From Nocardioides ginsengisegetis (GTDB lineage Bacteria > Actinomycetota > Actinomycetes > Propionibacteriales > Nocardioidaceae), in assembly GCF_014138045.1 (NCBI RefSeq), contig NZ_JACGXA010000001.1, positions 1,051,501-1,115,500 of the forward strand: a DNA stretch of 64,000 nucleotides, given 5' to 3'. Each line of letters begins with the position of its first letter. Position 1 is the first letter of the stretch. Shown here in pieces: positions 30,857-40,769 of the stretch. Under the pieces are notes generated by a model, which searched no databases, was not told where the DNA came from, and saw only the letters and a list, made by a program, of their open reading frames with translations. The position numbers and the translations under genes were made by a program.

Positions 30857-32581
30857 TTGACCACCGTTGCCGAGCTGTTGATCGAAGCGCTGGCCGAGCA
30901 CGGCGTGACCCAGGTGTGGGGCGTCGTCGGAGACGCGCTGAACCCGGTCACGGACGCGATCCGGCGCGAGGACCGCATCGAGTGGGTCGGTGTGCGCCAC
31001 GAGGAGGTCGCGGCCTTCGCCGCGAGCGCCCAGGCGCAGCTGACCGACCGGCTCGCGGTGTGCATGGGCACCGTCGGGCCGGGCGCGATCCACCTCCTCA
31101 ACGGGCTCTACGACGCCAAGAAGTCGCACGCGCCGGTCCTGGCGATCTGCGGCCAGGTGCCGCGCGAGGAGATGGGCAGCGACTTCTTCCAGGAGGTGGA
31201 CAACGACGCGCTCTTCGCCGACGTGTCGGTCTTCTGCAGGACCGTGACCAGCATCGACCAGCTGCCCGGCCTGATCGAGCAGGCCGGCAACGCGGCACTC
31301 CAGGCGCGCGGGGTGGCCGTGCTGACCCTGCCGGGCGACGTGGGAGGGCTGGACCTGCCCAAGAACACGGCCGTCCCGCGCTTCGTCGCCGAGCGGCCCG
31401 ACCAGCAGCCCGGCCCCGAGGCGCTGCGGGCGGCGGCCGACGCGATCAACGCGGGGGAGCGGGTCACCCTGCTCGTCGGGCAGGGCGCGCGCCATGCCCG
31501 GGCCGAGGTGCTGCAGCTCGCCGACCGCCTCGCCGCGCCGATGGTGCTCACCCTCAAGGCCAAGGAGGGGCTCGAGCACGACAACCCCTTCGAGGTCGGG
31601 CAGTCCGGCCTGATCGGCAACCACGCCAGCAAGATCGCCTTCGACGGGTGCGACGTGCTCGTGCTCGTCGGCACCGACTTCCCCTACAAGGACTTCCTGC
31701 CCACGGGCAAGGTCGTCGTCCAGCTCGACGTCCGCGGGACCCACATCGGGCGCCGCACGCCCGTCGATCACCCCCTGGTCGGCGACGCCCGGCTCGGCCT
31801 CGCCGCGCTGCTCCCGCTGCTCGATGCCCGCACCGACCGGACCCTGCTGGACAAGGCGCGGTCGTCGTACGACGACTGGCGCGAGCGGCAGCAGCACTTC
31901 GTCGACCCCGACTACGACCAGAAGCCCGTCGGGCTGCTGCGGCGCAAGGTCGACAACGCCTCCGACCGGGTCCGGCCCGAGCTCCTCGCGGGGATCGTGG
32001 ACCGGCACGCGGCGCAGGACGCGGTGTTCACCAGCGACACCGGCATGTCGACGGTGTGGCTGAGCCGGTTCGTCCGGATGAGCGGCACCCGCCGGCTGGT
32101 CGGCTCCTACAACCTCGGCTCCATGGCCAACGCCATGCCGCAGGCGCTCGGCGCCGCCGGCCTCGACCGCGACCGGCAGGTGATCGCGTTCTGCGGAGAC
32201 GGCGGCCTGTCGATGCTGATGGGGGACCTGATCACCGCGGTCAGCCACGAGCTGCCGGTCAAGCTGGTCGTCTTCGACAACGGCCGGCTGGGCATGGTCA
32301 AGCTCGAGATGGAGCAGGTCGGACTGCCGGAGTTCGGGACGGTCCTGCACAACCCCGACTTCGCGCGGGTGGCCGAGGCGGTCGGCATGCACGGGATTCG
32401 CGTCGAGGACCCGCACGACGTCGAGGCGGGCGTCCTGGCGATGCTCGACCACCCCGGCCCGGTGCTCCTGGACGTGCTGACCAACCCCGACGAGATCGTC
32501 GTACCGCCGAAGCCCACGCTGAAGCAGGGGTGGGGCTTCGCCATCGCCAAGACCCGGGAGTTCGTGGACTCGCCCGAGTGA
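30857..32581 (+). CDS. poxB: Thiamine-diphosphate enzyme, PoxB-like pyruvate dehydrogenase/oxidase
   Basis: 574 residues with the three POX domains. The N-terminal PYR domain has VRHEEVAAFAASAQ with the activating Glu, the middle domain has nucleotide-binding segments (LLVGQGARHARAE, LVLVGTDFPY), and the C-terminal PP domain has AFCGDGGLSMLMGDL with the ThDP-binding GDG...N motif. It likely converts pyruvate to acetate and CO2, passing electrons to quinone via FAD. TTG start at 30857 with GGAGG 5 bases upstream. The pairing with a membrane flavoprotein suggests coupled electron transfer (inference). Acetolactate-synthase-type activity is a less likely alternative. Confidence 0.85.
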   Translation: MTTVAELLIEALAEHGVTQVWGVVGDALNPVTDAIRREDRIEWVGVRHEEVAAFAASAQAQLTDRLAVCMGTVGPGAIHLLNGLYDAKKSHAPVLAICGQVPREEMGSDFFQEVDNDALFADVSVFCRTVTSIDQLPGLIEQAGNAALQARGVAVLTLPGDVGGLDLPKNTAVPRFVAERPDQQPGPEALRAAADAINAGERVTLLVGQGARHARAEVLQLADRLAAPMVLTLKAKEGLEHDNPFEVGQSGLIGNHASKIAFDGCDVLVLVGTDFPYKDFLPTGKVVVQLDVRGTHIGRRTPVDHPLVGDARLGLAALLPLLDARTDRTLLDKARSSYDDWRERQQHFVDPDYDQKPVGLLRRKVDNASDRVRPELLAGIVDRHAAQDAVFTSDTGMSTVWLSRFVRMSGTRRLVGSYNLGSMANAMPQALGAAGLDRDRQVIAFCGDGGLSMLMGDLITAVSHELPVKLVVFDNGRLGMVKLEMEQVGLPEFGTVLHNPDFARVAEAVGMHGIRVEDPHDVEAGVLAMLDHPGPVLLDVLTNPDEIVVPPKPTLKQGWGFAIAKTREFVDSPE

Positions 32582-32626
32582 ATGGAAGAATGCCCCCGTC
32601 CACCCGATCCTTGACGAGAGCAGTTC

Positions 32627-34510
32627 GTGGCCACCTCATCGACCGCGCCCCGCCCGGGCCACACCGATCCCGCGATCATCCGCAACTTCTGCATCATCGC
32701 GCACATCGACCACGGCAAGTCGACGCTCGCCGACCGCATGCTCCAGCTGACGGGAGTCGTCGACGCGCGCGCCGCCCGGGCGCAGTACCTCGACCGGATG
32801 GACATCGAGCGCGAGCGCGGCATCACGATCAAGAGCCAGGCCGTCCGGATGCCCTGGACGGTGCCGTCCGACAACGAGCAGGGCGCCGAGCCCGGCGCCT
32901 ATGTGCTCAACATGATCGACACGCCCGGCCACGTCGACTTCACCTACGAGGTGTCCCGCTCGCTCGAGGCGTGCGAGGCGGCCGTGCTGCTCGTCGACGC
33001 CGCCCAAGGGATCGAGGCCCAGACGCTGGCCAACCTCTACCTCGCGATGAACGCCGACCTGCACATCATCCCGGTGCTCAACAAGATCGACCTGCCGAGC
33101 GCCAACCCCGAGAAGTACGCCGCGGAGCTCGCCGGCCTGATCGGCTGCGACCCCTCCGAGGTGCTGCAGACGAGCGCCAAGACCGGGCTGGGTGTCGAGG
33201 CGCTGCTCAACGAGATCGTCAAGCAGACGCCGGCACCCGTCGGCGACGCGGACGCCCCGCCGCGCGCGCTGATCTTCGACTCCGTCTACGACACCTACCG
33301 CGGCGTGGTCACCTACGTCCGGGTCATCGACGGCAAGCTCAGCCACCGTGACCGGATCAAGATGATGTCGACCGGCGCGGTGCACGAGATGCTCGAGGTC
33401 GGCGTGATCAGCCCCGAGCCGGTCAAGGGCTCCGAGATCGGCGTCGGCGAGGTCGGCTACCTGATCACCGGCGTGAAGGACGTCCGCCAGTCGCGGGTCG
33501 GTGACACCGTCACCTCCCAGCACAACGGCGCGACCGAAGCGCTCGGCGGCTACAAGCACCCCAACCCGATGGTCTACTCCGGCCTCTACCCGATCGACGG
33601 TGACGACTACCCGACGCTGCGCGACGCGCTCGAGCGGCTCCAGCTCAACGACGCTGCCCTGACCTTCGAGCCGGAGACCTCCGGCGCGCTCGGATTCGGC
33701 TTCCGCTGCGGCTTCCTGGGCCTGCTGCACATGGAGATCACCCGTGACCGCCTCGAGCGCGAGTTCAACCTCGAGCTCATCTCGACCGCGCCCAACGTGG
33801 TCTACGAGGTCCAGATGGAGGACGGGTCGGTCCACACCGTCACCAACCCCAGCGAGTACCCCGAGGGCAAGATCGCCGAGGTCCGCGAGCCGGTCGTGAA
33901 GGCGACAATCCTGGCGCCCTCCGACTACATCGGCACGATCATGGAGCTGTGCCAGCTCAAGCGTGGCCAGCTGCAGGGCATGGACTACCTGTCCGAGGAC
34001 CGGGTCGAGATGCGCTACACCCTGCCGATGGGCGAGATCGTCTTCGACTTCTTCGACCAGCTGAAGTCGCGCACCAAGGGCTACGCCTCGCTCGACTACG
34101 AACGCTCCGGCGACCAGGTCGCCGACCTGGTCAAGGTCGACATCCTGCTCCAGGGCGAGCCGGTCGACGCCTTCAGCGCGATCCTGCACCGCGACGCGGC
34201 GTACTCCTACGGCGTGATGATGGCCGGCAAGCTCAAGGAGCTCATCCCGCGCCAGCAGTTCGAGGTGCCGATCCAGGCCGCCATCGGCGCCCGCGTGATC
34301 GCCCGCGAGAACATCCGCGCGATCCGCAAGGACGTGCTGGCCAAGTGCTACGGCGGTGACATCAGCCGCAAGCGCAAGCTGCTGGAGAAGCAGAAGGCGG
34401 GCAAGAAGCGGATGAAGAACATCGGCTCGGTCGAGGTCCCGCCCGAGGCGTTCGTCGCCGCGCTCTCCAACGACGGCGCCGGCAGCTCGGTCGACAAGGG
34501 CAAGAAGTAG
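32627..34510 (+). CDS. lepA: Elongation factor 4 (LepA)
   Basis: Ribosome-associated GTPase of 627 residues. G1 is [14 protein letters not shown], switch [15 protein letters not shown]4 LNKIDLPSA, and G5 TSAKTGLG. The EF4-specific C-terminal domain ends [19 protein letters not shown] followed by a short tail. GTG start at 32627. It is in its normal place upstream of hemW, although four genes are inserted between them here. Confidence 0.98.
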   Translation: MATSSTAPRPGHTDPAIIRNFCIIAHIDHGKSTLADRMLQLTGVVDARAARAQYLDRMDIERERGITIKSQAVRMPWTVPSDNEQGAEPGAYVLNMIDTPGHVDFTYEVSRSLEACEAAVLLVDAAQGIEAQTLANLYLAMNADLHIIPVLNKIDLPSANPEKYAAELAGLIGCDPSEVLQTSAKTGLGVEALLNEIVKQTPAPVGDADAPPRALIFDSVYDTYRGVVTYVRVIDGKLSHRDRIKMMSTGAVHEMLEVGVISPEPVKGSEIGVGEVGYLITGVKDVRQSRVGDTVTSQHNGATEALGGYKHPNPMVYSGLYPIDGDDYPTLRDALERLQLNDAALTFEPETSGALGFGFRCGFLGLLHMEITRDRLEREFNLELISTAPNVVYEVQMEDGSVHTVTNPSEYPEGKIAEVREPVVKATILAPSDYIGTIMELCQLKRGQLQGMDYLSEDRVEMRYTLPMGEIVFDFFDQLKSRTKGYASLDYERSGDQVADLVKVDILLQGEPVDAFSAILHRDAAYSYGVMMAGKLKELIPRQQFEVPIQAAIGARVIARENIRAIRKDVLAKCYGGDISRKRKLLEKQKAGKKRMKNIGSVEVPPEAFVAALSNDGAGSSVDKGKK

Positions 34511-34521
34511 CCACGCCCCGG

Positions 34522-35442
34522 GTGCGGATCCCCGCGGACCTGGAGCGCCAGCGCGCGCTCGGGCCGGACTGGGGTGTGTGGCTGGACCGCCTGCCGCGGC
34601 TGGCCGACGAGCTCCTCGACGAGTGGAAGCTCGTCGTCGACGGCGAGCCGATGTGCGGCTTCTGCTCGGTCGTGGTGCCGGTGATCACCGCTGCCGGCGA
34701 GGCGGCGGTGCTCAAGGTCGGCTTCGACGGGGACGACGAGGGCGAGTTCGAGGCGCTGATGCTGCAGCGGGCCGGCGGCCGCGGCATGGTCCGGCTGCTC
34801 CGGGCAGACCCGGGACGCCACGCCCTCCTGCTTGAGCGCGTCCACGCGCGCGACCTGTCCACGGTCGGCGACACCGAGGCGTGCGAGATCGTGGCCGGTC
34901 TCTACCCGGTGATCCACCGGCCGGCGCCGCCGCAGCTGCGCACCGTCACGTCGTACGTCGCTCGCTGGGCCGCAGCCCTCGGCACGCTCCCTCGGGACGC
35001 GCCGGTCCCGCGGCGGCTCGTCGAGCAGGCGGTCTCGCTCGCGCGGGACCTGGTGGCCGACCCGGCGAGCGTCGGCACGACGGTGCACGGCGACCTGCAC
35101 CAGCACAACGTGCTGGCTGCAGACCGGGAGCCGTGGCTGGTCATCGACCCCAAGCCGATGTCGGGCGACCCGCACTACGAGCCCGCCCCGATGCTCTGGA
35201 ACCTCTGGGACCGGGTCACCGAGTCGGGCAACGTCCGGGGTGCGGTGCGGCGGCGGTTCTTCACCCTCGTCGACGACGGCGGCCTCGACGAGCAGCGGGC
35301 CCGCGACTGGGTGGTGGTGCGGATGGTGCTCAACGCGCACTGGTCGATCCAGGACGCCGAACGGGCCGGGCGCGCCCCCGACGAGGGGGAGCGGGAGTGG
35401 ATCACCCGCTGTATTGCGATCGCGAAGGCCATGCAGGACTGA
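34522..35442 (+). CDS. APH(6)/hydroxyurea-resistance-type small-molecule kinase
   Basis: 306 residues, family of streptomycin 6-phosphotransferase and related kinases (APH_6_hur). The catalytic loop VHGDLHQHNVLAA and the following WLVIDPKPMSGDPHYEPAPM are typical, with PVITAAGEAAVLKVGF as the ATP-binding N-lobe. GTG start 34522, only 11 bases after lepA. It could confer low-level streptomycin resistance, but chromosomal relatives often act on unknown metabolites, so I do not call it a resistance gene. Confidence 0.85.
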   Translation: MRIPADLERQRALGPDWGVWLDRLPRLADELLDEWKLVVDGEPMCGFCSVVVPVITAAGEAAVLKVGFDGDDEGEFEALMLQRAGGRGMVRLLRADPGRHALLLERVHARDLSTVGDTEACEIVAGLYPVIHRPAPPQLRTVTSYVARWAAALGTLPRDAPVPRRLVEQAVSLARDLVADPASVGTTVHGDLHQHNVLAADREPWLVIDPKPMSGDPHYEPAPMLWNLWDRVTESGNVRGAVRRRFFTLVDDGGLDEQRARDWVVVRMVLNAHWSIQDAERAGRAPDEGEREWITRCIAIAKAMQD

Positions 35443-35454
35443 GAGGATCGGCGC

Positions 35455-36105
35455 ATGGGCGCCCTCCTCCTCTCCGTCAACCTCGGCACTCCGCGCGAGG
35501 CGGCCTGGGCCGAGATCGGGCGCACCTCCATCGACAAGCAGCCCGTGGCCGGCCCGGTGCTCGCCCGTCGGCTCGGGCTCGACGGTGACCAGATCTCCGA
35601 CCGGCGTCACCACGGCGGCGTGGACCAGGCGGTCTACGCGTTCGCCCGTGAGGACCTCGATCTGTGGGCGGCCGACCTCGGCGAGGAGGTCCGCGACGGG
35701 CAGTTCGGCGAGAACCTCACCACCTCCGGCATCGACGTCAACGAGGCCGAGGTGGGGGAGCGCTGGCTCGTCGGCGACGCGGTCCTCGAGGTCGCCTCGG
35801 TGCGGATCCCGTGCAACGACTTCAAGAACTGGATGGGTCGCTGCGGCTACGACAACCGCGCCTGGGTCCGCCGCTTCACCGAGACCGGCCGGCCCGGGCC
35901 CTACCTGCGGGTGGTCCGGGAGGGCGTCGTACGGGCCGGCGACGAGATCACCGTGAGCCACCGCCCGGGTCACGGGGTCACGGTGACGACGATGTTCCGG
36001 GCGCTGACCACCGACCACGCCCTGCTGCCGGAGCTGCTCCGGGTCGACGGGCTCCCCATGAAGGCCCGCGAGCGGGCCGAGAAGTACGTCGCGTCGCTGG
36101 CGTAG
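35455..36105 (+). CDS. MOSC domain protein (YiiM-like)
   Basis: 216 residues. MOSC proteins of the YiiM type reduce N-hydroxylated compounds with a molybdenum cofactor bound through a conserved Cys, here in VRIPCNDFKNWM. Other family segments are DRRHHGGVDQAVYAF, GQFGENLTTSGIDV and GRPGPYLRVVREG. The C-terminal 3-alpha extension matches YiiM. It follows the kinase gene by 12 bases, likely the last gene of the lepA-side transcript. Confidence 0.9.
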   Translation: MGALLLSVNLGTPREAAWAEIGRTSIDKQPVAGPVLARRLGLDGDQISDRRHHGGVDQAVYAFAREDLDLWAADLGEEVRDGQFGENLTTSGIDVNEAEVGERWLVGDAVLEVASVRIPCNDFKNWMGRCGYDNRAWVRRFTETGRPGPYLRVVREGVVRAGDEITVSHRPGHGVTVTTMFRALTTDHALLPELLRVDGLPMKARERAEKYVASLA

Positions 36106-36173
36106 GCACGAATCGTCGCCGGGCCGGTACACGATCCGGATCCTGAGCGTGCAGGGGGTTTTGCTACCGGTCC

Positions 36174-36195
36174 GTAACCCGGTGATCTAGGTTAC
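36174..36195. promoter_or_regulatory. GTAACC-N10-GGTTAC inverted repeat in the acyl-CoA synthetase promoter
   Basis: GTAACC (36174-36179) and GGTTAC (36190-36195) are perfect arms. TAGGTT (36188-36193) inside the right arm fits a -10 box, so a bound regulator would block the promoter. The site lies about 80 bases before the start codon. Confidence 0.5.
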
Positions 36196-36275
36196 TGATC
36201 GAGGAAGTCACCACGGACGACCTCCTCGCGTGCTAGCCCACGCTCGCAGCCCCTCGATGCCTGTGCAGGAGTGTC

Positions 36276-38096
36276 ATGGCCGTCAACACCGACACCAGCT
36301 TCGTCGATCACCTCGCCCCCAACGTCGCGGTGCAGTTCCTCGACCGGGTCGCCAAGTCGCCCAACGCCGAGGCCTTCCGCTTCCCCCGGGGTGAGTCCTG
36401 GGAGTCGGTGACCTGGAAGGAGGCCGGCGACCGCGTCGAGCGTCTCGCCGCCGGCCTGCTCGCGCTCGGCATCGAGTCCGAGCAGCGCGTCGGCATCGCC
36501 TCCGGCACGCGCTACGAGTGGATCCTGGCCGACCTCGCGGTGATGTGCGCGGGGGCCGCCACCACGACGGTCTACCCCTCCACCAACGCCGAGGACACGG
36601 CGTACATCCTCAGTGACTCCGAGTGCCGCGTGGTCTTCGCCGAGGACGACGAGCAGATCGCCAAGCTCAAGGAGCGCAAGGCCGAGCTGCCGCACCTGCT
36701 GCGCGTGGTGACCTTCGACGGCACCACCGACGACAGCTGGGTCATCGACCTCGACCAGCTGGCCGAGCTGGGCGACGCCTACCTCGCCGAGCACGAGGGG
36801 ATCATCGCCGCGATCGCCGAGAAGATCGCCCCCGACCAGCTCGCCACCCTGATCTACACCTCCGGCACCACCGGCCGCCCCAAGGGCGTGCGGCTGCGCC
36901 ACAAGTCGTGGGTCTACGAGGGCGCCGCGATCGAGGTGCAGGACATCCTCCACGAGGACGACCTGCAGTTCCTGTGGCTGCCGATGGCCCACTCGTTCGG
37001 CAAGGTGCTGCTCTCCGCGCAGCTCGCCTGCGGCTTCGCCACCGCCATCGACGGCCGCGTCGACAAGATCGTGGAGAACCTCGGCATCGTGAAGCCGACC
37101 TTCATGGGCGCCGCGCCGCGCATCTTCGAGAAGGCCCACGGCCGGATCGTCACGATGACGCAGTCCGAGGGCGGCGCCAAGGAGAAGATCTTCACCCAGG
37201 CCTTCAAGGTCGGCCTCGCGGTCGACGAGCTCAAGCGCCAGGGCAAGTCGGTCCCGCTGCCGCTCAAGGTGCAGCACGCGCTCTTCGACAAGCTGGTCTT
37301 CAGCAAGGTCCGCGACCGCTTCGGTGGCCGGGTCCGCTTCTTCATCTCCGGTGCCGCGGCGCTCAACCGCGACATCGCCGAGTGGTTCCACGCCGCGGGC
37401 ATCGTGATCCTCGAGGGCTACGGCCTCACCGAGTGCTCGGCCGGTGGCTTCGTGAACCACCCCGACGACTACAAGTTCGGCACCGTCGGCCCCGCGCTGC
37501 CGGGCAGCGAGGTCAAGCTCGGCGAGGGCGACGAGGTGCTGATCCGCGGCCCGCACGTCATGGACGGCTACCACAACCTCCCCGAGGAGACGGCCAAGAC
37601 GCTCACCGAGGACGGCTGGCTGCACACCGGCGACAAGGGCAGCCTCGACGCCGACGGCTTCCTGACCATCACCGGCCGGATCAAGGACCTCTTCAAGACC
37701 TCCGGCGGCAAGTACATCGCCCCGTCGGCGATCGAGTCGAAGTTCAAGGCGGTCTGTCCCTACGCCAGCCAGTTCATGGTGTTCGGCAACGAGCGCAACT
37801 TCTGCGTCGCGCTGATCACCCTCGACCCCGACGCCATGGCCGGCTGGGCCGAGGAGAACGGCATGTCGGGGGCGTCGTACACCGACATCGTGCGGTCCGA
37901 GAAGGTCCACGCCCTGGTGAGCGGGTACGTCGACGACCTCAACGCCCGGCTCAACCGCTGGGAGACCATCAAGAAGTGGGAGATCCTCGACCACGACCTC
38001 ACCATCGAGTCGGGCGAGCTGACCCCCTCGATGAAGGTCAAGCGCAACGTCGTCGAGGGCAACTACGGCGACAAGATCGCGGCGTTCTACAGCTGA
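36276..38096 (+). CDS. Long-chain-fatty-acid--CoA ligase (AMP-forming)
   Basis: 606 residues. Activates fatty acids to acyl-CoA through an acyl-adenylate. Motifs are LIYTSGTTGRPKGVRL (P-loop-like A3), EGYGLTECSAGG (A5), WLHTGDKGSLDADGFL (A7) and ITGRIKDLFKTSGGKYIAP (A8-A10), with the final Lys near MKVKRNVV. It resembles the FadD15-type actinobacterial ligases in length. It probably feeds the beta-oxidation genes at 2-5 kb, though not in an operon with them. An inverted-repeat operator candidate sits in its promoter. Confidence 0.93.
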   Translation: MAVNTDTSFVDHLAPNVAVQFLDRVAKSPNAEAFRFPRGESWESVTWKEAGDRVERLAAGLLALGIESEQRVGIASGTRYEWILADLAVMCAGAATTTVYPSTNAEDTAYILSDSECRVVFAEDDEQIAKLKERKAELPHLLRVVTFDGTTDDSWVIDLDQLAELGDAYLAEHEGIIAAIAEKIAPDQLATLIYTSGTTGRPKGVRLRHKSWVYEGAAIEVQDILHEDDLQFLWLPMAHSFGKVLLSAQLACGFATAIDGRVDKIVENLGIVKPTFMGAAPRIFEKAHGRIVTMTQSEGGAKEKIFTQAFKVGLAVDELKRQGKSVPLPLKVQHALFDKLVFSKVRDRFGGRVRFFISGAAALNRDIAEWFHAAGIVILEGYGLTECSAGGFVNHPDDYKFGTVGPALPGSEVKLGEGDEVLIRGPHVMDGYHNLPEETAKTLTEDGWLHTGDKGSLDADGFLTITGRIKDLFKTSGGKYIAPSAIESKFKAVCPYASQFMVFGNERNFCVALITLDPDAMAGWAEENGMSGASYTDIVRSEKVHALVSGYVDDLNARLNRWETIKKWEILDHDLTIESGELTPSMKVKRNVVEGNYGDKIAAFYS

Positions 38097-38176
38097 TCGT
38101 CCGTCACTGACTCATTCATCGGCGCCCCTTGCGCGGTCCACAGCGGCCGCACAGGGGGCGCCGGTGTCATGTCCGC

Positions 38177-38992
38177 ATGAGCACCCACGACTCGCATGAC
38201 GCCCCTGACCTCGAGGACCACGACGTCGGCCTCTCCCACGACCTGCCCCGGATCGTCGAGCGCCAGCGGCTCGGCCGCCGCGGCATGCTCGGCATCTTCG
38301 GGGGCCTCGGCGCGACGGCGGTGCTCGCCGGATGCTCGCTGGGGGGGGGGGGGGGGGGGGAGTGACCGCACGACGACGCTGACGTCCCCGGCCCCTACCC
38401 GGGTGACGGCTCCAACGGGCCGAACGTGCTCTCCGAGAGCGGCATCGTGCGCTCCGACATCACCTCCCCCTTCGGGGACGCCTCGGGCGTCGCGGAGGGC
38501 GTGCCGGTGACGGTGAAGCTCAAGGTCTACGACCTCAACGGCAGTGACGCGACGCCCCTGGCCGGTGCCGCGGTCTACCTGTGGCACTGCGACCGGGACG
38601 GCAACTACTCGATGTACTCCGCCGACGTGGCCGACGAGAACTACCTGCGCGGCGTCCAGGTCGCGGGCGCGGACGGCACGCTGGAGTTCACCAGCATCTT
38701 CCCGGCCTGCTACTCCGGCCGCTGGCAGCACATGCACTTCGCGGTCTACCCGTCCGTCGACGACGCCACGACGTACGCCAACAAGCTCCGCACCTCCCAG
38801 CTCGCGCTGCCCGAGGACGTCTGCAACGACGTCTGCGGGACCGCCTCGGGTTACGAGCAGTCGGCGAGCAACCTGGCGCAGATCAGCCTGTCGTCCGACG
38901 GCATCTTCAGCGACGGCTACTCCCTGCAGATGGCCTCGGTGACCGGGTCGGTCGACGAGGGCTACACGATCTCGCTCAACGTGCCGGTCTGA
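38177..38992 (+). pseudogene. Secreted intradiol ring-cleavage dioxygenase, interrupted at a poly-G tract
   Basis: The N-terminal part (ATG 38177) carries a twin-arginine/lipoprotein signal (LGRRGMLGIFGGL ... VLAGC). It runs into 20 consecutive G and then a TGA at 38363. In the same frame the catalytic domain resumes with DVPGPYPGDGSNGPNVL. The non-heme iron ligands are visible: Tyr in WHCDRDGNYSMYS, Tyr in PACYSGRW, and two His in QHMHFAVY. No change in the G count alone joins the halves: 19 or 21 G leads into other stopped frames. So either the linker sequence is wrong or the gene is truly broken. Confidence 0.75.
38341..38360 (+). repeat. Homopolymer of 20 G
   Basis: Lies exactly in the Gly/Ser linker after the lipobox Cys of the dioxygenase. 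A run this long is likely a sequencing or assembly artefact, or a slippage-prone site. Confidence 0.9.
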
Positions 38993-39100
38993 CCGGGGCG
39001 TCCGGGTCGTCGCGGGCGGTTGCACCACCCGTCACTCGCGCACCACCGCCCGGGATCACCGGTGGACCGGCGATCCCGACCCGGGTGGGAGGATGGGTGG

Positions 39101-40330
39101 ATGCCCCCCTCCGCCCTGCCCGCAGGTGATCCCGTCCCGGCCGACGGGTCGCTTCCCGAGGAGGCGCTGGCGCAGCTGGGCAGCCGGCCGTTCGGGTTCT
39201 ACGTGCACGTGCCGTTCTGCACGGTCCGGTGCGGCTACTGCGACTTCAACACCTACACCGCCGAGGAGCTGGGCGGTCCCGGGGCGGCGCCGGGGGCGTC
39301 GCGCTCGACCTACGCCGAGGCCGCGATCGCGGAGGTACGCCGGGCCCGCCGGACGCTCGGCGACGTCGACCTCCCCGTGTCGACCGTCTTCTTCGGCGGC
39401 GGCACCCCGACGCTGCTGGCGCCGGCCGACCTGACGGCGGTCGTGGGGGCGATCCGTGACGAGTTCGGGCTGGTCGAGGGCGCCGAGGTGACCACCGAGT
39501 CCAACCCGGACAGCGTGGACCTCAAGGCACTCGACGACCTGCGGGCGGGTGGCATCAACCGGGTCAGCTTCGGGATGCAGTCGGCCGTCGAGCACGTCCT
39601 GGCCACCCTCGACCGCACCCACGACCCCAAGCGGGTCCCGGCGGTCGTGGAGTGGGCGCGGGCGGCCGGCTTCGACCAGATCAGCCTCGACCTGATCTAC
39701 GGCACGCCGGGGGAGTCCCACGACGACTGGCGCACCAGCCTCGACGCGGCGCTTGCCTGCGAGCCGGACCACGTGTCGGCGTACGCGCTCATCGTCGAGG
39801 ACGGCACCGCGTTCGCCCGGATGGTCCGGCGCGGCGAGGTGCCGATGCCCGACGACGACGACCTCGCCGACAAGTACCTCCTCGCCGACGAGGCGATGGA
39901 GAAGGCCGGGCTCGGGTGGTACGAGGTGTCCAACTGGTCGCGCGACGACGCGAGTCGCTGCGAGCACAACCGGCTCTACTGGCGCGGCGACGACTGGTGG
40001 GGCGCCGGCCCGGGCGCGCACTCCCATGTGGGTGGCACGCGCTGGTGGAACGTCAAGCACCCCGCGGCGTACGCCGACCGCCTGGCCGCGGGCGTCAGCC
40101 CCGGGCACGCGCGGGAGGTGCTGTCCGCGGAGGACCGGCGCGTGGAGCGGGTGCTGCTCGAGCTCCGGCTGCGGGAGGGCCTGCCGACCGACGTCCTCGA
40201 CGACGCGGGTGCGGCGGCCGTGCCCGGGCTCGTCGAGCGCGGCCTGCTCGAGCGCGCCGGTGACCGGCTGGTCCTCACCACGACCGGCCGGCTGCTCGCC
40301 GACGCGGTCGTGCGGGACCTCCTGCCCTAG
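39101..40330 (+). CDS. hemW: Heme chaperone HemW (radical SAM, coproporphyrinogen oxidase-like)
   Basis: 409 residues. The radical SAM cluster is CTVRCGYC within YVHVPFCTVRCGYCDFNTY, with FFGGGTPTLL and TTESNPDSVD following. HemW inserts heme into respiratory enzymes; the extra Cys after CxxxCxxC that marks true HemN is absent, supporting HemW. ATG 39101 has GGAGG 8 bases upstream. A C-terminal HemN-like domain (ERVLLELRLREGLP) is present. Its stop codon overlaps that of the convergent DUF4870 gene on CTAG. Confidence 0.93.
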   Translation: MPPSALPAGDPVPADGSLPEEALAQLGSRPFGFYVHVPFCTVRCGYCDFNTYTAEELGGPGAAPGASRSTYAEAAIAEVRRARRTLGDVDLPVSTVFFGGGTPTLLAPADLTAVVGAIRDEFGLVEGAEVTTESNPDSVDLKALDDLRAGGINRVSFGMQSAVEHVLATLDRTHDPKRVPAVVEWARAAGFDQISLDLIYGTPGESHDDWRTSLDAALACEPDHVSAYALIVEDGTAFARMVRRGEVPMPDDDDLADKYLLADEAMEKAGLGWYEVSNWSRDDASRCEHNRLYWRGDDWWGAGPGAHSHVGGTRWWNVKHPAAYADRLAAGVSPGHAREVLSAEDRRVERVLLELRLREGLPTDVLDDAGAAAVPGLVERGLLERAGDRLVLTTTGRLLADAVVRDLLP

Positions 40331-40728
40331 CTGACCAGCCGGATCGTCAGCGGGTAGCGGTAGAGCTCGCCGCGGCTGGACCGCACCGCGCCCACGATCG
40401 TGCAGATCAGCCACAGCAGGCCGACGGCGGGCAGCAGCAGGAAGCCGACCAGGACGAAGACCAGCACGAACGACACGACGCCGTAGATCAGGATCGAGAG
40501 CTGGAAGTTCAGCGACTCGACCGCCTGGGCGCGGACGTAGGCCGACTCGTTGCCCTTGGTCAGCATCACGATCAGCGGGCCGAGGAACGCCAGCGCCACG
40601 ACGGAGGCGACGAGCGCGGTCCAGTGGGCCGCGCAGCCCCAGGTGACCTCGTCCTTGGTGAGCTGGACGGGGGTGCCGGGCGGCGGCGGCTTCATCGGCT
40701 GGTTCATCGGCTGGTTCGGGTCACTCAT
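40327..40728 (-). CDS. DUF4870 membrane protein
   Basis: 133 residues. A Pro/Gln/Met-rich N-terminus (PNQPMNQPMKPPPPGTP) is followed by three to four hydrophobic helices (ALVASVVALAFLGPLIVML, LIYGVVSFVLVFVLVGFLLL, VGLLWLICTIVGAV) with NESAYVRAQAVESLNFQLS between, the DUF4870 hallmark. Start ATG 40728 with GGGGAG upstream. Function unknown. The N-terminal MNQP unit is repeated at DNA level. Confidence 0.88.
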   Translation of the reverse strand: MSDPNQPMNQPMKPPPPGTPVQLTKDEVTWGCAAHWTALVASVVALAFLGPLIVMLTKGNESAYVRAQAVESLNFQLSILIYGVVSFVLVFVLVGFLLLPAVGLLWLICTIVGAVRSSRGELYRYPLTIRLVS

Positions 40729-40769
40729 GGCGTGCTCCCCTCTCGATGCCCGCCAGCCTACCCACGGGC

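Noticed and set aside
38341..38360. Phase-variable poly-G switch of the dioxygenase
   Set aside because: No gain or loss of G restores an open path into the catalytic domain, so simple on/off switching does not work with this sequence.
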